56,238 nucleotides of DNA from Terrimicrobiaceae bacterium. GTDB lineage: Bacteria; Verrucomicrobiota; Verrucomicrobiia; Chthoniobacterales; Terrimicrobiaceae. Shown piece after piece: positions 34,294-43,357 of the stretch. The notes under the pieces were generated by a model, which made no database searches, was not told where the DNA came from, and was given only the letters and a program-made list of their open reading frames with translations. Positions within the stretch are counted from its first letter, which is position 1. Each line of letters starts with the position of its first letter. The stretch lies in the NCBI GenBank assembly GCA_021463905.1, contig JAJTZA010000012.1, forward strand, positions 1 to 56,238, read 5' to 3'. The position numbers and the translations under genes are program-made.

Positions 34294-34986
34294 TCAAAAT
34301 CCCGGCCACGGAACCCCCCAAAGCACAGGGCGGCTCTGCTCGGAACGGTCGGCGTCGGGCGCCGCAAGCTGATCAAAGAGCACGTCAAAACGCAGACTGC
34401 ATTGCAAACGACGTTGCGTCCTGCTGTCAATTTTCGGATTCAGGGTCATCCGCGCACCGGTGTAGGGCGGCTGATTTTTTAGCGACTGCGCGGCTGCGCG
34501 CGCCTGCTCGGGAGTCAGCGAACGGTCTTTGATCACCGCATCCAGCTTTTCGAGGTCAGCCCGGGTGAGCGGCTCCCACAGCGCGCGCCACGCCTCAGGC
34601 TCGACCCGGATCGCGGAAATGCGCACCATGCGCCGTGCGCCTCCCTCGAACCGCCAATAGCCGATCACCAGCCAGAACGGTTCGTGGATGTCGAACTGAC
34701 GCAGCGCATCACCCAGATCCACCGGCCCGCGAAACTTTGCAGCCTTCGGATTGACGGGGATTCGACCATGCTGGCGGTTCACCTCAGCCGGGATGTCCCA
34801 TTTTTGCGTGTAGCCCTCCGGGGTGTAGCCCTCAAAAAACGTGTCCCTCACCCAACGCTCGAAGGCGACCCCGTGCGACTGACGCTCCTGCGCCCGGCCA
34901 CTCGCCACGGCCAGACTGAGCACCGCCAAGACGGTCGCGGCACTGCACCGCCAGACGGACGGAAACGCACACGGAAATGCCTTCAT
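34294..34986 (-). CDS. Exported protein resembling restriction-endonuclease-like proteins, unknown
   Basis: 230 residues with a signal peptide (about 1-32, SAATVLAVLSLAVASGRAQ). The mature part contains VAFERWVRDTFF, QKWDIPAEVN, IPVNPKAAKFRGPVDLGDAL, FWLVIGYWRF and LNPKIDSRTQRRLQCSLRF. The arrangement (an early Glu, WDIP, a Lys-rich strand, VDLGDALRQF and a strand FWLVIGYW) reminds me of PD-(D/E)xK restriction-type nucleases, but the catalytic residues cannot be assigned with confidence. An exported member would be unusual. It has no methyltransferase beside it, so it is not an ordinary restriction-modification gene. A 10-base palindrome TGCGTACGCA (34986-34995) lies at its start. Function unknown. 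Confidence 0.6.
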   Translation of the reverse strand: MKAFPCAFPSVWRCSAATVLAVLSLAVASGRAQERQSHGVAFERWVRDTFFEGYTPEGYTQKWDIPAEVNRQHGRIPVNPKAAKFRGPVDLGDALRQFDIHEPFWLVIGYWRFEGGARRMVRISAIRVEPEAWRALWEPLTRADLEKLDAVIKDRSLTPEQARAAAQSLKNQPPYTGARMTLNPKIDSRTQRRLQCSLRFDVLFDQLAAPDADRSEQSRPVLWGVPWPGF

Positions 34987-35174
34987 GCGTACGCAAAGCC
35001 TCGATGCGCCCCTGCCTTGGAAAAGGAAGGAGGAATCCCGCAGCCATCTGAAATCGGCGATCCCTCAGGAAACACACGGGCGGCATTGCGCTTATCCCCA
35101 GCCAAAGACAAATTTTTCACGAGGGCATTGCAGGTTGCGGTGGACACCGCTAAACTCTCCTTCTTTTTCAAAAG

Positions 35175-35648
35175 ATGGCAAAAGCATTTTTTCATGAACG
35201 TCGCAGTGTGGAGCAGGTTGAGGAAGGAGTCGAGCTGGCTCCGAAATTTGATGAGCGCGGGGTGATCCCGGTGGTCACGACCGACAGGCAGACCGGCGAG
35301 TTGCTCATGCACGCCTACATGAATGAGGAGGCCCTGCGGCTGACAATCGAAACCGGCGAGGCCCATTATTGGAGCCGGAGCCGACAGCAGCTCTGGCGCA
35401 AAGGCGCGACGAGCGGCCTCGTCCAGCATGTCGAAGACATGCGCATTGATGACGACCAGGACTGCGTGTGGCTGCGGGTTCGCGTCGGCGGCTCCGGTGC
35501 GAGCTGCCATGTCGGCTACCGCAGTTGCTTTTACCGCTCCATCCCTGTCGGCGCGGCAGCCGGCGGGCCGCTGGCTTTCCAGGAAGCAGAAAAAACCTTT
35601 GATCCCAAAGACGTGTACGGAGACGCCCCGAATCCGACAAAATTGTGA
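35175..35648 (+). CDS. hisI: Phosphoribosyl-AMP cyclohydrolase
   Basis: A 157-residue enzyme of the third step of histidine synthesis, opening the purine ring of phosphoribosyl-AMP. The signature [20 protein letters not shown] and [18 protein letters not shown] is intact. Zinc and magnesium ligands are visible in [12 protein letters not shown] (the D-x-D and Cys) and [14 protein letters not shown] (two Cys). No HisE (pyrophosphohydrolase) domain follows, so this is the single-function form. It overlaps cysS by GTGA. The ATG at 35175 is preceded by a hairpin GCGGTG-GA-CACCGC (35138-35151) that might be a control element. The other his genes are not in the window. Confidence 0.94.
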   Translation: MAKAFFHERRSVEQVEEGVELAPKFDERGVIPVVTTDRQTGELLMHAYMNEEALRLTIETGEAHYWSRSRQQLWRKGATSGLVQHVEDMRIDDDQDCVWLRVRVGGSGASCHVGYRSCFYRSIPVGAAAGGPLAFQEAEKTFDPKDVYGDAPNPTKL

Positions 35649-37066
35649 GTGCCCAGCCGCCAGGCGGGCTGCCCCGTCCGCGTCTCTACGACACGCTCAC
35701 GCGCGAGACGCCCGCCCTCGAGCCAATGGATGGCCGGACCTTCCGGTTTTATTGCTGCGGCCCGACCGTCTATGGCCCGGCCCACATCGGAAACTTCCGG
35801 ACGTTTGTCATGCAGGATGTTTTCCGGCGCGTTCTGGAAGTCTCCGGCATCCCCACCCGGCATGTCCGGAATATCACCGACGTGGACGACAAAACCATCC
35901 GCCAGTCGCAGACCGAGGGAAAAACACTCGACGCATTTTGCCAGGAGTGGACAGAAAAGTTCCAGCGGGACGCGGCGGCTCTCCACTTGCTGCCGCCGCA
36001 TGTGGAAGCGGGGGCGGTCTCGCACCTTCCCGATCAAATCGCGCTCATCGGTCGCCTGATGGCCGACGGCCACGCTTATCAGGGCGGCGATGGTTCGGTG
36101 TATTTTCGGATCGGGTCATTCCCCGCCTACGGTGCGCTTTCACGCCTGCAGGAACGCACGCTCACCACCCATTCCACGCAGGCGGACGACGAATACGACC
36201 GGGATTCCGCAGCGGATTTTGCGCTCTGGAAGGCGCACCGCCCCGAAGACGGCGCGAATTTTTGGCCTTCGCCGTGGGGGAACGGCAGACCGGGCTGGCA
36301 CGTGGAGTGCAGTGCCATGGCCATGAAACACCTCGGCGAGAGCTTTGACCTGCACGGCGGCGGGATGGATTTGATTTTTCCACACCACGAAAACGAGATC
36401 GCCCAGAGCGAAGCCGCCACCGGAAAGCCATTTGCGCGTCATTGGTTTCATGTCGCCCATCTCATGGTGGAAGGCCGCAAAATGAGCAAATCCCTTGGAA
36501 ACCTTCACACGCTGGAGGACGTTCTCGACCACGGGTTTTCCGCCGAGGAACTCCGGTACGTTCTGCTGGCTGGTCACTACCGACAACCACTCAATTTTAC
36601 CTGGGACGCACTCCCCGCCGCCCGCAAATTTCTCGGACGTCTCCGCATCCTGCGCGAGCGACTGGGGGCGCCCGGCCCAACTCCCGATCATCAGCCCCTG
36701 CACGGGGTCTTCACCGCGCTCGCCGATGATCTCAACACTCCCGCCGCACTCGGCCAACTGTCCATCGCCACCAAGGAAATCAACGCATGGCTCGAATCGG
36801 ATGCGCCCTCACCGGATGCACGCGCGGCGGTGGCCGCCAGCTTTGCTGATGTCTTGCGCATGTTCGGGTTTCTTCTGCCGGACCCCTCTCCATTGGAGAC
36901 ACCCGCCGCAGTCACGGCCCTGGCGGAGGAGCGCTGGCAGGCGCGACAAAACCGCGACTGGGCGGCGGCGGATCGTCTGCGTGCCCAGCTTGAGGAAGCC
37001 GGCTGGCGGATGCGCGATGGTCGCGACAGCTACACCCTGGCTCCTCTCGACAATCCGGCACCATGA
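35645..37066 (+). CDS. cysS: Cysteinyl-tRNA synthetase
   Basis: A 473-residue class I aminoacyl-tRNA synthetase charging tRNA-Cys. The HIGH-type motif is [11 protein letters not shown] near 43 and KMSKS is in [10 protein letters not shown] near 277. The substrate zinc site is complete: Cys in YCCGPTVYG, Cys in [10 protein letters not shown] and His/Glu in [17 protein letters not shown]-like anticodon-binding domain follows. The GTG start shares GTGA with the hisI stop, and the gene ends in ATGA with sufE. The neighbours (hisI, sufE, carA) are housekeeping genes; cysS with sufE hints at shared cysteine use, but that is only context. Confidence 0.96.
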   Translation: MSAQPPGGLPRPRLYDTLTRETPALEPMDGRTFRFYCCGPTVYGPAHIGNFRTFVMQDVFRRVLEVSGIPTRHVRNITDVDDKTIRQSQTEGKTLDAFCQEWTEKFQRDAAALHLLPPHVEAGAVSHLPDQIALIGRLMADGHAYQGGDGSVYFRIGSFPAYGALSRLQERTLTTHSTQADDEYDRDSAADFALWKAHRPEDGANFWPSPWGNGRPGWHVECSAMAMKHLGESFDLHGGGMDLIFPHHENEIAQSEAATGKPFARHWFHVAHLMVEGRKMSKSLGNLHTLEDVLDHGFSAEELRYVLLAGHYRQPLNFTWDALPAARKFLGRLRILRERLGAPGPTPDHQPLHGVFTALADDLNTPAALGQLSIATKEINAWLESDAPSPDARAAVAASFADVLRMFGFLLPDPSPLETPAAVTALAEERWQARQNRDWAAADRLRAQLEEAGWRMRDGRDSYTLAPLDNPAP

Positions 37067-37500
37067 ACACCCAACCCACATTCGAGGAAAAGCGGCGGGA
37101 GTTTATCGAGACCCTTGAGATTCTCCCCGACGTGGAAGAGCGCTTCCAATACCTCATCCGCCTGGGAAAACAATTCCCGGCGCTTCCGGAAGATCAGCAT
37201 GTCGAAAACAACCTCCTGGCCGGATGTATGTCCCAGCTCTGGTTCTGCCCGGAATTTCGAGACGGACGCTGCCACTACGCCATGGATGCCGACGCGGCCA
37301 TCGTCAAAGGCGTGGCCGCCATCTTCTGCACTCTCTACAGCGGGGAAACCCCCGAAACTGTTATTGCCAACGAACCCGATTTCCTCGAAGAATGCGGACT
37401 CACTCTGCACCTTTCATCACGACGACTCTCCGGCCTCGGCAACCTCCGGGCCGCCATTAAAAACTTTGCCGCAGCCCAACTGGGCCCGCACGATCGCTGA
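37063..37500 (+). CDS. sufE: SufE-family sulfur acceptor protein
   Basis: A 145-residue protein of the SufE/CsdE family, which takes persulfide sulfur from a cysteine desulfurase for iron-sulfur cluster assembly. The acceptor Cys is C55 in NNLLAGCMSQLW, and the family helix QYLIRLGKQFPALPED precedes it. The C-terminal helix-loop (LGNLRAAIKNFAAAQL) also fits. The ATG overlaps the cysS stop (ATGA). The desulfurase SufS and the rest of the suf operon are not in the window. SufE versus CsdE cannot be decided by eye. Confidence 0.9.
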   Translation: MNTQPTFEEKRREFIETLEILPDVEERFQYLIRLGKQFPALPEDQHVENNLLAGCMSQLWFCPEFRDGRCHYAMDADAAIVKGVAAIFCTLYSGETPETVIANEPDFLEECGLTLHLSSRRLSGLGNLRAAIKNFAAAQLGPHDR

Positions 37501-37510
37501 CGATTTTTCC

Positions 37511-38701
37511 ATGAAAACCATGAATGCACTCCTCGCGCTGGAAGACGGGCGCTGTTTCACCGGCAGGTCGTTTGGAGCCAACGGAACCGTCTGCGCGGAA
37601 ATTGTTTTCCACACCGCCATGACCGGCTACCAGGAAATCGCCACCGATCCCTCCTATTGCGGCCAGTTTGTCGTGATGACCTACCCGCACATTGGCAATT
37701 ATGGAGTCAATGAGGCCGACACCGAAAGCCCGCTCCCGCGGCTTTCCGGGTTGGTGATCGAGGAGCTGAGTCCGGTCGCCAGCAACTGGCGCAGCCAGAT
37801 CACGCTGGGTGATTATCTCTCCAAACGGAATATCATCGGCATCGAGGGGGTGGACACGCGTGCGCTCACCAGGCATCTGCGCGAGCGCGGTGCCATGAAG
37901 GCCTGCATCACCACGGAACTCACCTGCGAAAACGATGCCGTCACGGCCGCACAATCCTCCCAGGACATCTCCGAAAAAAACCTTGTCGAGGAGGTCAGCA
38001 CAAAAGTCCGCTATGAGTGGGATCCGGAGAGCAGGCTCAGCCGCCGGTGGATGCCTGCCAGACATGCTTCTTGCCCCGGCATCGAGGTGGACCCGGATGG
38101 AGGCAAATATGAAAAGCTGCCACCCATCCGCCACCGGCTTGTCGCCTGGGACTATGGCGTGAAGTCCAGCATCCTCCGCGAGCTGCGGCGCGTGGGTTTT
38201 GGCATCACGGTGGTTCCCGCGCGCACCGCCGTACGCGATGTTTTGGCGGAGAAGCCGGATGCGGTTCTCCTGTCCAACGGGCCCGGCGATCCGGGAAGGC
38301 TGGAGTTTGCGCACGACACGGCCCGGGAACTGATCGGCCAAATTCCCATTCTCGGCATCTGCCTGGGCCATCAAATTCTCGGTGCGGCCTTTGGAGGGAA
38401 AATTGTGAAGCTGAAGTTTGGGCATCATGGCGGCAACCACCCTGTCCAGGATCTACGAACGGGCGCGGTCGAGATCACCTCACAAAACCACAATTACTCG
38501 ATAGATCCCGCAACACTGCCCGACTGCATCGAGGTCACACACATCAATCTGAACGACAAGACCATCGAGGGAATGAAGCACCGGGAACTCCCCATCCTCT
38601 GCATCCAATACCACCCGGAAGCCGCCCCCGGACCCAACGACGCCGCCGGCGTCTTTCAAGAATTCGCGGATCTGGTTTCGACAGCCAGACCGAAACACTG
38701 A
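37511..38701 (+). CDS. carA: Carbamoyl phosphate synthase small (glutamine amidotransferase) subunit
   Basis: 396 residues. It hydrolyses glutamine and passes ammonia to CarB for carbamoyl phosphate, the entry to pyrimidine and arginine synthesis. The N-terminal CPSase small domain (EIVFHTAMTGYQEIATDPSY and GNYGVNEADTES) is followed by the class I glutaminase with nucleophile C284 in LGICLGHQILG and His/Glu in QYHPEAAPGP (H368, E370). The ATG at 37511 lies 10 bases after sufE and is the last gene of the hisI-cysS-sufE-carA run. carB is absent here. It ends 72 bases before the convergent histidine kinase, with no clear terminator. Confidence 0.95.
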   Translation: MKTMNALLALEDGRCFTGRSFGANGTVCAEIVFHTAMTGYQEIATDPSYCGQFVVMTYPHIGNYGVNEADTESPLPRLSGLVIEELSPVASNWRSQITLGDYLSKRNIIGIEGVDTRALTRHLRERGAMKACITTELTCENDAVTAAQSSQDISEKNLVEEVSTKVRYEWDPESRLSRRWMPARHASCPGIEVDPDGGKYEKLPPIRHRLVAWDYGVKSSILRELRRVGFGITVVPARTAVRDVLAEKPDAVLLSNGPGDPGRLEFAHDTARELIGQIPILGICLGHQILGAAFGGKIVKLKFGHHGGNHPVQDLRTGAVEITSQNHNYSIDPATLPDCIEVTHINLNDKTIEGMKHRELPILCIQYHPEAAPGPNDAAGVFQEFADLVSTARPKH

Positions 38702-38773
38702 GCAGCACGCCGCAACCTCCCCGCCTCCAAAACACAGCAGCCAGAAACGGGCCGCACGGACGAGCCGGAATCC

Positions 38774-40120
38774 TCAGATGCTAAACGCCCCCGCAGGTGT
38801 TGCCTCCTGGCCCACTGCCACAGGGAGAGACAAAAAGACCTTTGTGCCCTGCGACGGTGCGCTGACCGCCCGAATGCTCCCGCCATTCATCCGTGTAAAA
38901 TCCCGACAAATCTCCGTCCCAATCCCCAGCCCGCATTTCACGCCGATGTCCGACTTCATCTCGCGATGACTCGCCGAAAATAGACGGCGCGCCTTTTCCT
39001 CGGGCATTCCCACTCCCGTATCCTCGATGGACAACACCCATCCCCCCCCCTCGCGCCCAGCAGCCAACCGCACGCTCCCACCCGCCAGTGTGAACTTTTC
39101 CGCATTCGACAGGAGATTGCGCAGGATGGCCTGCAACTGATCCTTGTCGGCATACACCACAGCCTCCGCAGGAATGTCGTTGGTAACGCGGAGGTTTTTC
39201 CGGTTGACCACAAGATCGGTGAGGCGCATGGACTCCTCGACCGCGTCGTGCAGGGGAACGCTCACCGGATGGCTGTCCAGGCTGTCCAACTGGGTGGCCG
39301 CCCAATTCAGGAGATTTTCGAGGCAGTCGTGGGATTTTTCGACATCCGTGGAAAGGTCGGAAATGAGCGCGTCAAACTCCCCGGCAGCGAGGGTGCCCGA
39401 GGAGAGCATCTCGAGCGAGACCTTGAGATTTCCCACCGGCCCGCGCAGGTCATGCGCAATGACGGAAAACAGTCTTTCTTTGGCGCGGTTGGCCGCATCG
39501 AGGCGTCGGTTGGCCAGTTCGAGGGCGTGGAGGTAGTCGGAATTCAGAACCCGGAAAAACTCGATGATGCCGATGAGGGCGAAGAGAAAGACGAGGATAT
39601 TGAGGCCGTAGCGGAGGCTGGGGGTCATCGCATTGAAGCGCCCGTCATAAATCAACACCTTTGCATAGAGGAACGCCGAGCCGTTCAGCGCGGCCAGTGC
39701 CCACCGTGTGGCCGCCTGATCCAGCAACAACAGCGATGCGCAGAGTGTCACCAGAAGAAAGTTGTCCATGTCATTGCGCAACCAGATCCCCGCAAAGAAA
39801 AACACCAGACAGGATCCCGCGCTCAGAATCACCAGCCCGGTCCTCTGAAAGCCGATCGAGGTCAGCCAAAGGGACAACATCCCCACCGAAATGAACGCAC
39901 TGTTGATCCCCACAAAACTCACGATCCCCTTGGAAGCGTTCAGAATCATGAACGTCGCACCAAAGACGATCATCAGCCACGCACCGGCGTTTTGGATGAT
40001 GAGCCTGCTGCGCTCAGGAAGCGTCATCCGCTCATCCGCCCCCAACAAAAATGGCAGCAGCAATCGGGACGCCCTTTGCGGAGCACCTTGGAACGGGGAT
40101 GGGGAGCCATTGGGATTCAT
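38774..40120 (-). CDS. Membrane histidine kinase
   Basis: 448 residues. About five or six transmembrane helices (near 45-195) form an N-terminal membrane sensor. A dimerisation helix with the phospho-acceptor H223 in SVIAHDLRGPVGNLK follows, then an ATPase domain with NLLSNAEKFT, DTGVGMPEEKAR and CGLGIGTEICRDF. No receiver or output domain, and no response regulator gene adjacent, so an orphan kinase. The ATG at 40120 (MNPNGSPSPF) bounds the readable gene; the frame stays open upstream into the next gene, but that part is its antisense and is not used. It is divergent from the Gfo/Idh gene. Confidence 0.85.
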   Translation of the reverse strand: MNPNGSPSPFQGAPQRASRLLLPFLLGADERMTLPERSRLIIQNAGAWLMIVFGATFMILNASKGIVSFVGINSAFISVGMLSLWLTSIGFQRTGLVILSAGSCLVFFFAGIWLRNDMDNFLLVTLCASLLLLDQAATRWALAALNGSAFLYAKVLIYDGRFNAMTPSLRYGLNILVFLFALIGIIEFFRVLNSDYLHALELANRRLDAANRAKERLFSVIAHDLRGPVGNLKVSLEMLSSGTLAAGEFDALISDLSTDVEKSHDCLENLLNWAATQLDSLDSHPVSVPLHDAVEESMRLTDLVVNRKNLRVTNDIPAEAVVYADKDQLQAILRNLLSNAEKFTLAGGSVRLAAGREGGGWVLSIEDTGVGMPEEKARRLFSASHREMKSDIGVKCGLGIGTEICRDFTRMNGGSIRAVSAPSQGTKVFLSLPVAVGQEATPAGAFSI

Positions 40121-40225
40121 GTGCACTGGGTCATTTCGTTCAACGTAGCAGCTTTTCCCCGGGAAGCAAAGAAAAACTCCGTCTTGACCTCGTTCGAGTT
40201 GCCATGAGAGTTTTTTATCTGACGT

Positions 40226-41551
40226 ATGAAGAAAACCAGGTACGCGGCTGTCGGCACGGGTGGTCGCATTGTGATGTTTATTGACCCGATTGTGAAAACT
40301 TACGGAGCGGATGCCGAGTTGGTGGGCCTCTGCGACACCAGCGAGACCCGTCGCACTTACCACCAGCAGCGGCTCTCCCGCGAATATGGGATCCCCCCCG
40401 TGAAAACCTATGCGGATTTTGATCAGATGATGGATGAGCAGCGGCCTGACTGCGTCATTGTCTGCGTGCCGGATTACCTGCACCATGAATTCATCGTCCG
40501 GGCGCTGGATCGCGGCGCCGATGTCATCTCGGAGAAGCCGCTCACCACGGATGCCGACAAATACCGCCAGATTGCCGAGGCCGTGCAGCGAACCGGTCGG
40601 CACGTCCGCACCACGTTCAACATGCGGTGGACCGCCGGCATCGGCAAGGTGCGCGAGTTGATCGCCGCAGGCGAAATTGGGGAAGTCAAACACGTGGACT
40701 TCGAGTACTTCCTGAACACCTCGCACGGGGCGGACTATTTCCGCCGCTGGCACAGCCAGAAAAAATTCTCCGGCGGGCTGCTCATCCACAAGTCCACACA
40801 CCACTTCGACGTGATCAACTGGTGGATCAATGGCATCCCCCGGCAGGTCTTTGCCATGGGCGATCTGGTCTTTTACGGCAAAAAAAACGCGGAGAAGCGG
40901 GGGGATCACAAGCTCACCACCTATCGCCGCTATCAGGAAAATCCGGATCCTGCCGCCGACCCCTTCCACCTGGACATCGCCGAAAATGAAACCATGCGCG
41001 CCCTGTACCTGGACGCGGAGAAAGACAGCGGCTACCTGCGCGACGAAAATGTTTTTCGTGAAGGCATCACCATCGAGGATTCGATGAGCCTGCTCATCAA
41101 ATACCGCGACGGAACAATGGTCACCTATTCGCTCAATGCCTACTCACCCAGCGAAGGCTTCCGCGCCTCGATTTCCGGCGACCGCGGGCGCATCGAATAC
41201 TACGAGCCGCACGCCACGCATATCATCACCGGGGATGAGAAAGTCGAGCTGCTCTCGACCAAGCACCAATCGAGCCTGATCCTGCAAAAGCATTTTCAGG
41301 AACCGCAAAATGTGGAGATCGAAGTGCTTACGGGCGGACATGGCGGCGGTGACCCGCGTCTTCAGGAGCAAATTTTCTCGCACCCCCCGCCTGCCGACAC
41401 GATGGGCCGCAACGCGGGTCACGAGCAAGGCGCCGCCTCGCTCCTGATCGGCGCCGCCGCCAATATCTCAATGACAACCAATCAGCCAGTGCAGATCAGC
41501 GATCTCGTCGAGCTCAGGCCCGACGCCATCCACCTCAATGAGCTGACCTAA
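40226..41551 (+). CDS. Gfo/Idh/MocA family NAD(P)-dependent oxidoreductase
   Basis: 441 residues. The N-terminal Rossmann fold has AAVGTGGR and the family motif EKPLTT in ADVISEKPLTTDADKYRQ (catalytic Lys near 106). The C-terminal alpha/beta domain contains KFSGGLLIHKSTHHFDVINW, where the Lys/His residues match the active-site region of inositol, glucose-fructose and similar sugar oxidoreductases. The C-terminal part is longer than in the minimal family (about 340-360). Substrate unknown, probably a sugar or cyclitol. The next gene, 13 bases downstream, encodes 6-phosphogluconolactonase. Confidence 0.9.
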   Translation: MKKTRYAAVGTGGRIVMFIDPIVKTYGADAELVGLCDTSETRRTYHQQRLSREYGIPPVKTYADFDQMMDEQRPDCVIVCVPDYLHHEFIVRALDRGADVISEKPLTTDADKYRQIAEAVQRTGRHVRTTFNMRWTAGIGKVRELIAAGEIGEVKHVDFEYFLNTSHGADYFRRWHSQKKFSGGLLIHKSTHHFDVINWWINGIPRQVFAMGDLVFYGKKNAEKRGDHKLTTYRRYQENPDPAADPFHLDIAENETMRALYLDAEKDSGYLRDENVFREGITIEDSMSLLIKYRDGTMVTYSLNAYSPSEGFRASISGDRGRIEYYEPHATHIITGDEKVELLSTKHQSSLILQKHFQEPQNVEIEVLTGGHGGGDPRLQEQIFSHPPPADTMGRNAGHEQGAASLLIGAAANISMTTNQPVQISDLVELRPDAIHLNELT

Positions 41552-41564
41552 AAACCTGCCGGAC

Positions 41565-42257
41565 TTGACTCCCGACATCATCCACTCCAACAACTTTTTG
41601 CGCGATGCGCTGGCCCTGATCCGGCGCACCGCCAACGCGGCAATTTCGGAGCGCGGAGTTTTTCGGATGGGCTTGAGCGGGGGGAGCACCCCGCGTCCCA
41701 TCTATGAGGCGCTGGCGCAGTGGCCGGGGCATGACGAGGCCGATTGGGAACACTGGGAATTCACGTTTGGGGACGAGCGCTGCGTGCCGCCCAACGACCA
41801 GCAAAGCAATTACCGCATGGTGCGGGAGGCTCTCCTGGATCATGTGGCCATTCCGCCGGAGAATGTGTTGCGGATGCGGGGCGAGGACGCCCCCGAAGAG
41901 GCGGCGGCTGATTACGAGCGGATGCTGCGCTCGAGAGCCGGCGAGGAAGGTCTGTACCGTCATGACCTCCTCCTGCTTGGCATGGGGGATGATGGACACA
42001 CCGCCTCGCTCTTTCCGGACACGGACGCCCTCACGGAAACGAAACGCTGGGTCGTCGCCAATTTTGTCCCCAAATTCAACACCCATCGCATCACCCTCAC
42101 CTTCCCCATTCTGAATGCCGCGCGACATGCCGTCTTTCTCGTCAACAGCCGCGGCAAGGAGAACACACTCGAACAGGTTTTTTCTGGAAAATCCCTCTTC
42201 CCCTGCAGCAGGGTACAACCCAAACAAGGCAAACTCACATGGCTGTTGAGCGCGTGA
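41565..42257 (+). CDS. pgl: 6-phosphogluconolactonase
   Basis: A 230-residue enzyme that hydrolyses 6-phosphogluconolactone in the oxidative pentose phosphate pathway. Motifs: LSGGSTPRPIYEAL near 29, FTFGDERCVPP near 65 and the catalytic GMGDDGHTASLFP near 138. The family is close to glucosamine-6-phosphate deaminase, but the DDGHTASLFP spelling favours Pgl. The start is TTG at 41565 with no good Shine-Dalgarno site; no in-frame ATG precedes the conserved core. It follows the Gfo/Idh gene by 13 bases and precedes the PKS-like gene by 7, so the three are one transcription unit. zwf and gnd are not seen. Confidence 0.87.
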   Translation: MTPDIIHSNNFLRDALALIRRTANAAISERGVFRMGLSGGSTPRPIYEALAQWPGHDEADWEHWEFTFGDERCVPPNDQQSNYRMVREALLDHVAIPPENVLRMRGEDAPEEAAADYERMLRSRAGEEGLYRHDLLLLGMGDDGHTASLFPDTDALTETKRWVVANFVPKFNTHRITLTFPILNAARHAVFLVNSRGKENTLEQVFSGKSLFPCSRVQPKQGKLTWLLSA

Positions 42258-42264
42258 GGGAGTC

Positions 42265-43317
42265 ATGATTCTCCTCTCGCTGCGCAGTGCATTTCCGGGC
42301 GTGCCGATGTCCCAACCGGAGGTTTGGGAGGCGCTCAGCGGGAGCCCGGCGATCCAGAAGCTCAGCCGCCGCGGTCGGAGGGTTTTGAAAACAATTCTTC
42401 GCGGGGATTCGGGGATTGACACCCGTCATTTTGCCATTGCGCCCCCCGGACTTTTTTCGATGGATGCCGAAGCGCTCGCGCAGGCCTTTGAACGCGAGGC
42501 ACCCGCCCTGGCTTCGCAGGCGCTTTCCGCAGCACTCGATGAGGCACACCTTCTTCCCAAATCCCTGGACGCGCTCTTTCTTTGCACCAGCACCGGTTAT
42601 TTGTGTCCCGGAGTGTCAAGCTACGTCGCCGGGCGTCTGGGCCTCCGACCGGATGCGGTGTGGCATGACTTGGTCGGTCATGGATGCGGCGCGGCTCTCC
42701 CGGCACTGCAGGCCGCATCCTGCTTTTTGAGTGCCCACCCCCAGGCCACCGTGGCCGTGGTCGCGGTGGAAATCTGTTCCGCCGCATTTTTTCTGTGTGA
42801 CGATCCGGGCGCACTGGTCAGCGCGTGTCTGTTTGGAGATGGTGCCAGTGCTTCCCTCTGGCGATCGGACAGCGATTCCCCCGCCTGGAGAGCGGGCAAC
42901 TTCCACTCGTTGCACTTCCCCGGCGAGCGTGAAAAAATTCGTTTTGTGAACGATGGCGGATACCTCCGCAATCAGCTCCACCGGGATGTTCCTGAAGTTG
43001 CGGCCCGGGCGGTCCGGAGGCTCTTCGAGACAACAGGGGCGGCACCTGACCGGATCATCGCCCACTGCGGCGGACGCGATGTCACCAATGCGCTCGAGGT
43101 CACCCTCCCGGATTATCGCCTGGATGAAACGCGCGCGACCATGCGCCGCTACGGAAACCTGGGCGGCGTCTCCGCCCTGGTGGCCTTCGAGGAGCGTTTT
43201 CGTGAGGTCAGCGAGGGGCCCGAGCGCGTCTGGCTGACCGCTTTTGGTACGGGCTTTTCGGTTCATTCCTGTGACCTGACATGGCCCGGAACGTTGGGGG
43301 CGCACGCCGACGATTGA
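42265..43317 (+). CDS. Type III polyketide synthase/chalcone synthase-like protein
   Basis: 350 residues with the thiolase-like fold. The triad of the type III PKS family is present at plausible spacing: C141 in VGHGCGAALPAL, H267 in IIAHCGGRDVTNAL and N298 in RYGNLGGVSALVAFE. The flanking strands (AVVAVEICSAAFF, LFGDGASASLW) match chalcone synthase-like spellings. The His motif reads HCGG rather than the usual HPGG, and the Asn motif reads GNLGG instead of GNMSS, so the substrate is likely unusual. No acyl carrier protein or tailoring enzyme is adjacent. A good GAGGGAG site precedes the ATG; the gene is coupled to pgl by a 7-base gap. Confidence 0.82.
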   Translation: MILLSLRSAFPGVPMSQPEVWEALSGSPAIQKLSRRGRRVLKTILRGDSGIDTRHFAIAPPGLFSMDAEALAQAFEREAPALASQALSAALDEAHLLPKSLDALFLCTSTGYLCPGVSSYVAGRLGLRPDAVWHDLVGHGCGAALPALQAASCFLSAHPQATVAVVAVEICSAAFFLCDDPGALVSACLFGDGASASLWRSDSDSPAWRAGNFHSLHFPGEREKIRFVNDGGYLRNQLHRDVPEVAARAVRRLFETTGAAPDRIIAHCGGRDVTNALEVTLPDYRLDETRATMRRYGNLGGVSALVAFEERFREVSEGPERVWLTAFGTGFSVHSCDLTWPGTLGAHADD

Positions 43318-43357
43318 CAGGCCCCTTCCTCCATGATGGCTTCTTGAGAGTATTGGC

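Noticed and set aside
35138-35151. GCGGTG-GA-CACCGC palindrome upstream of hisI
   Set aside because: Plausible operator but the two-base loop and lack of a second copy leave it unsupported; noted only in the hisI entry.
38774-40969. Extension of the histidine kinase to 731 residues
   Set aside because: The extra N-terminal part is antisense to the Gfo/Idh gene; the ATG at 40120 suits the membrane-sensor architecture.
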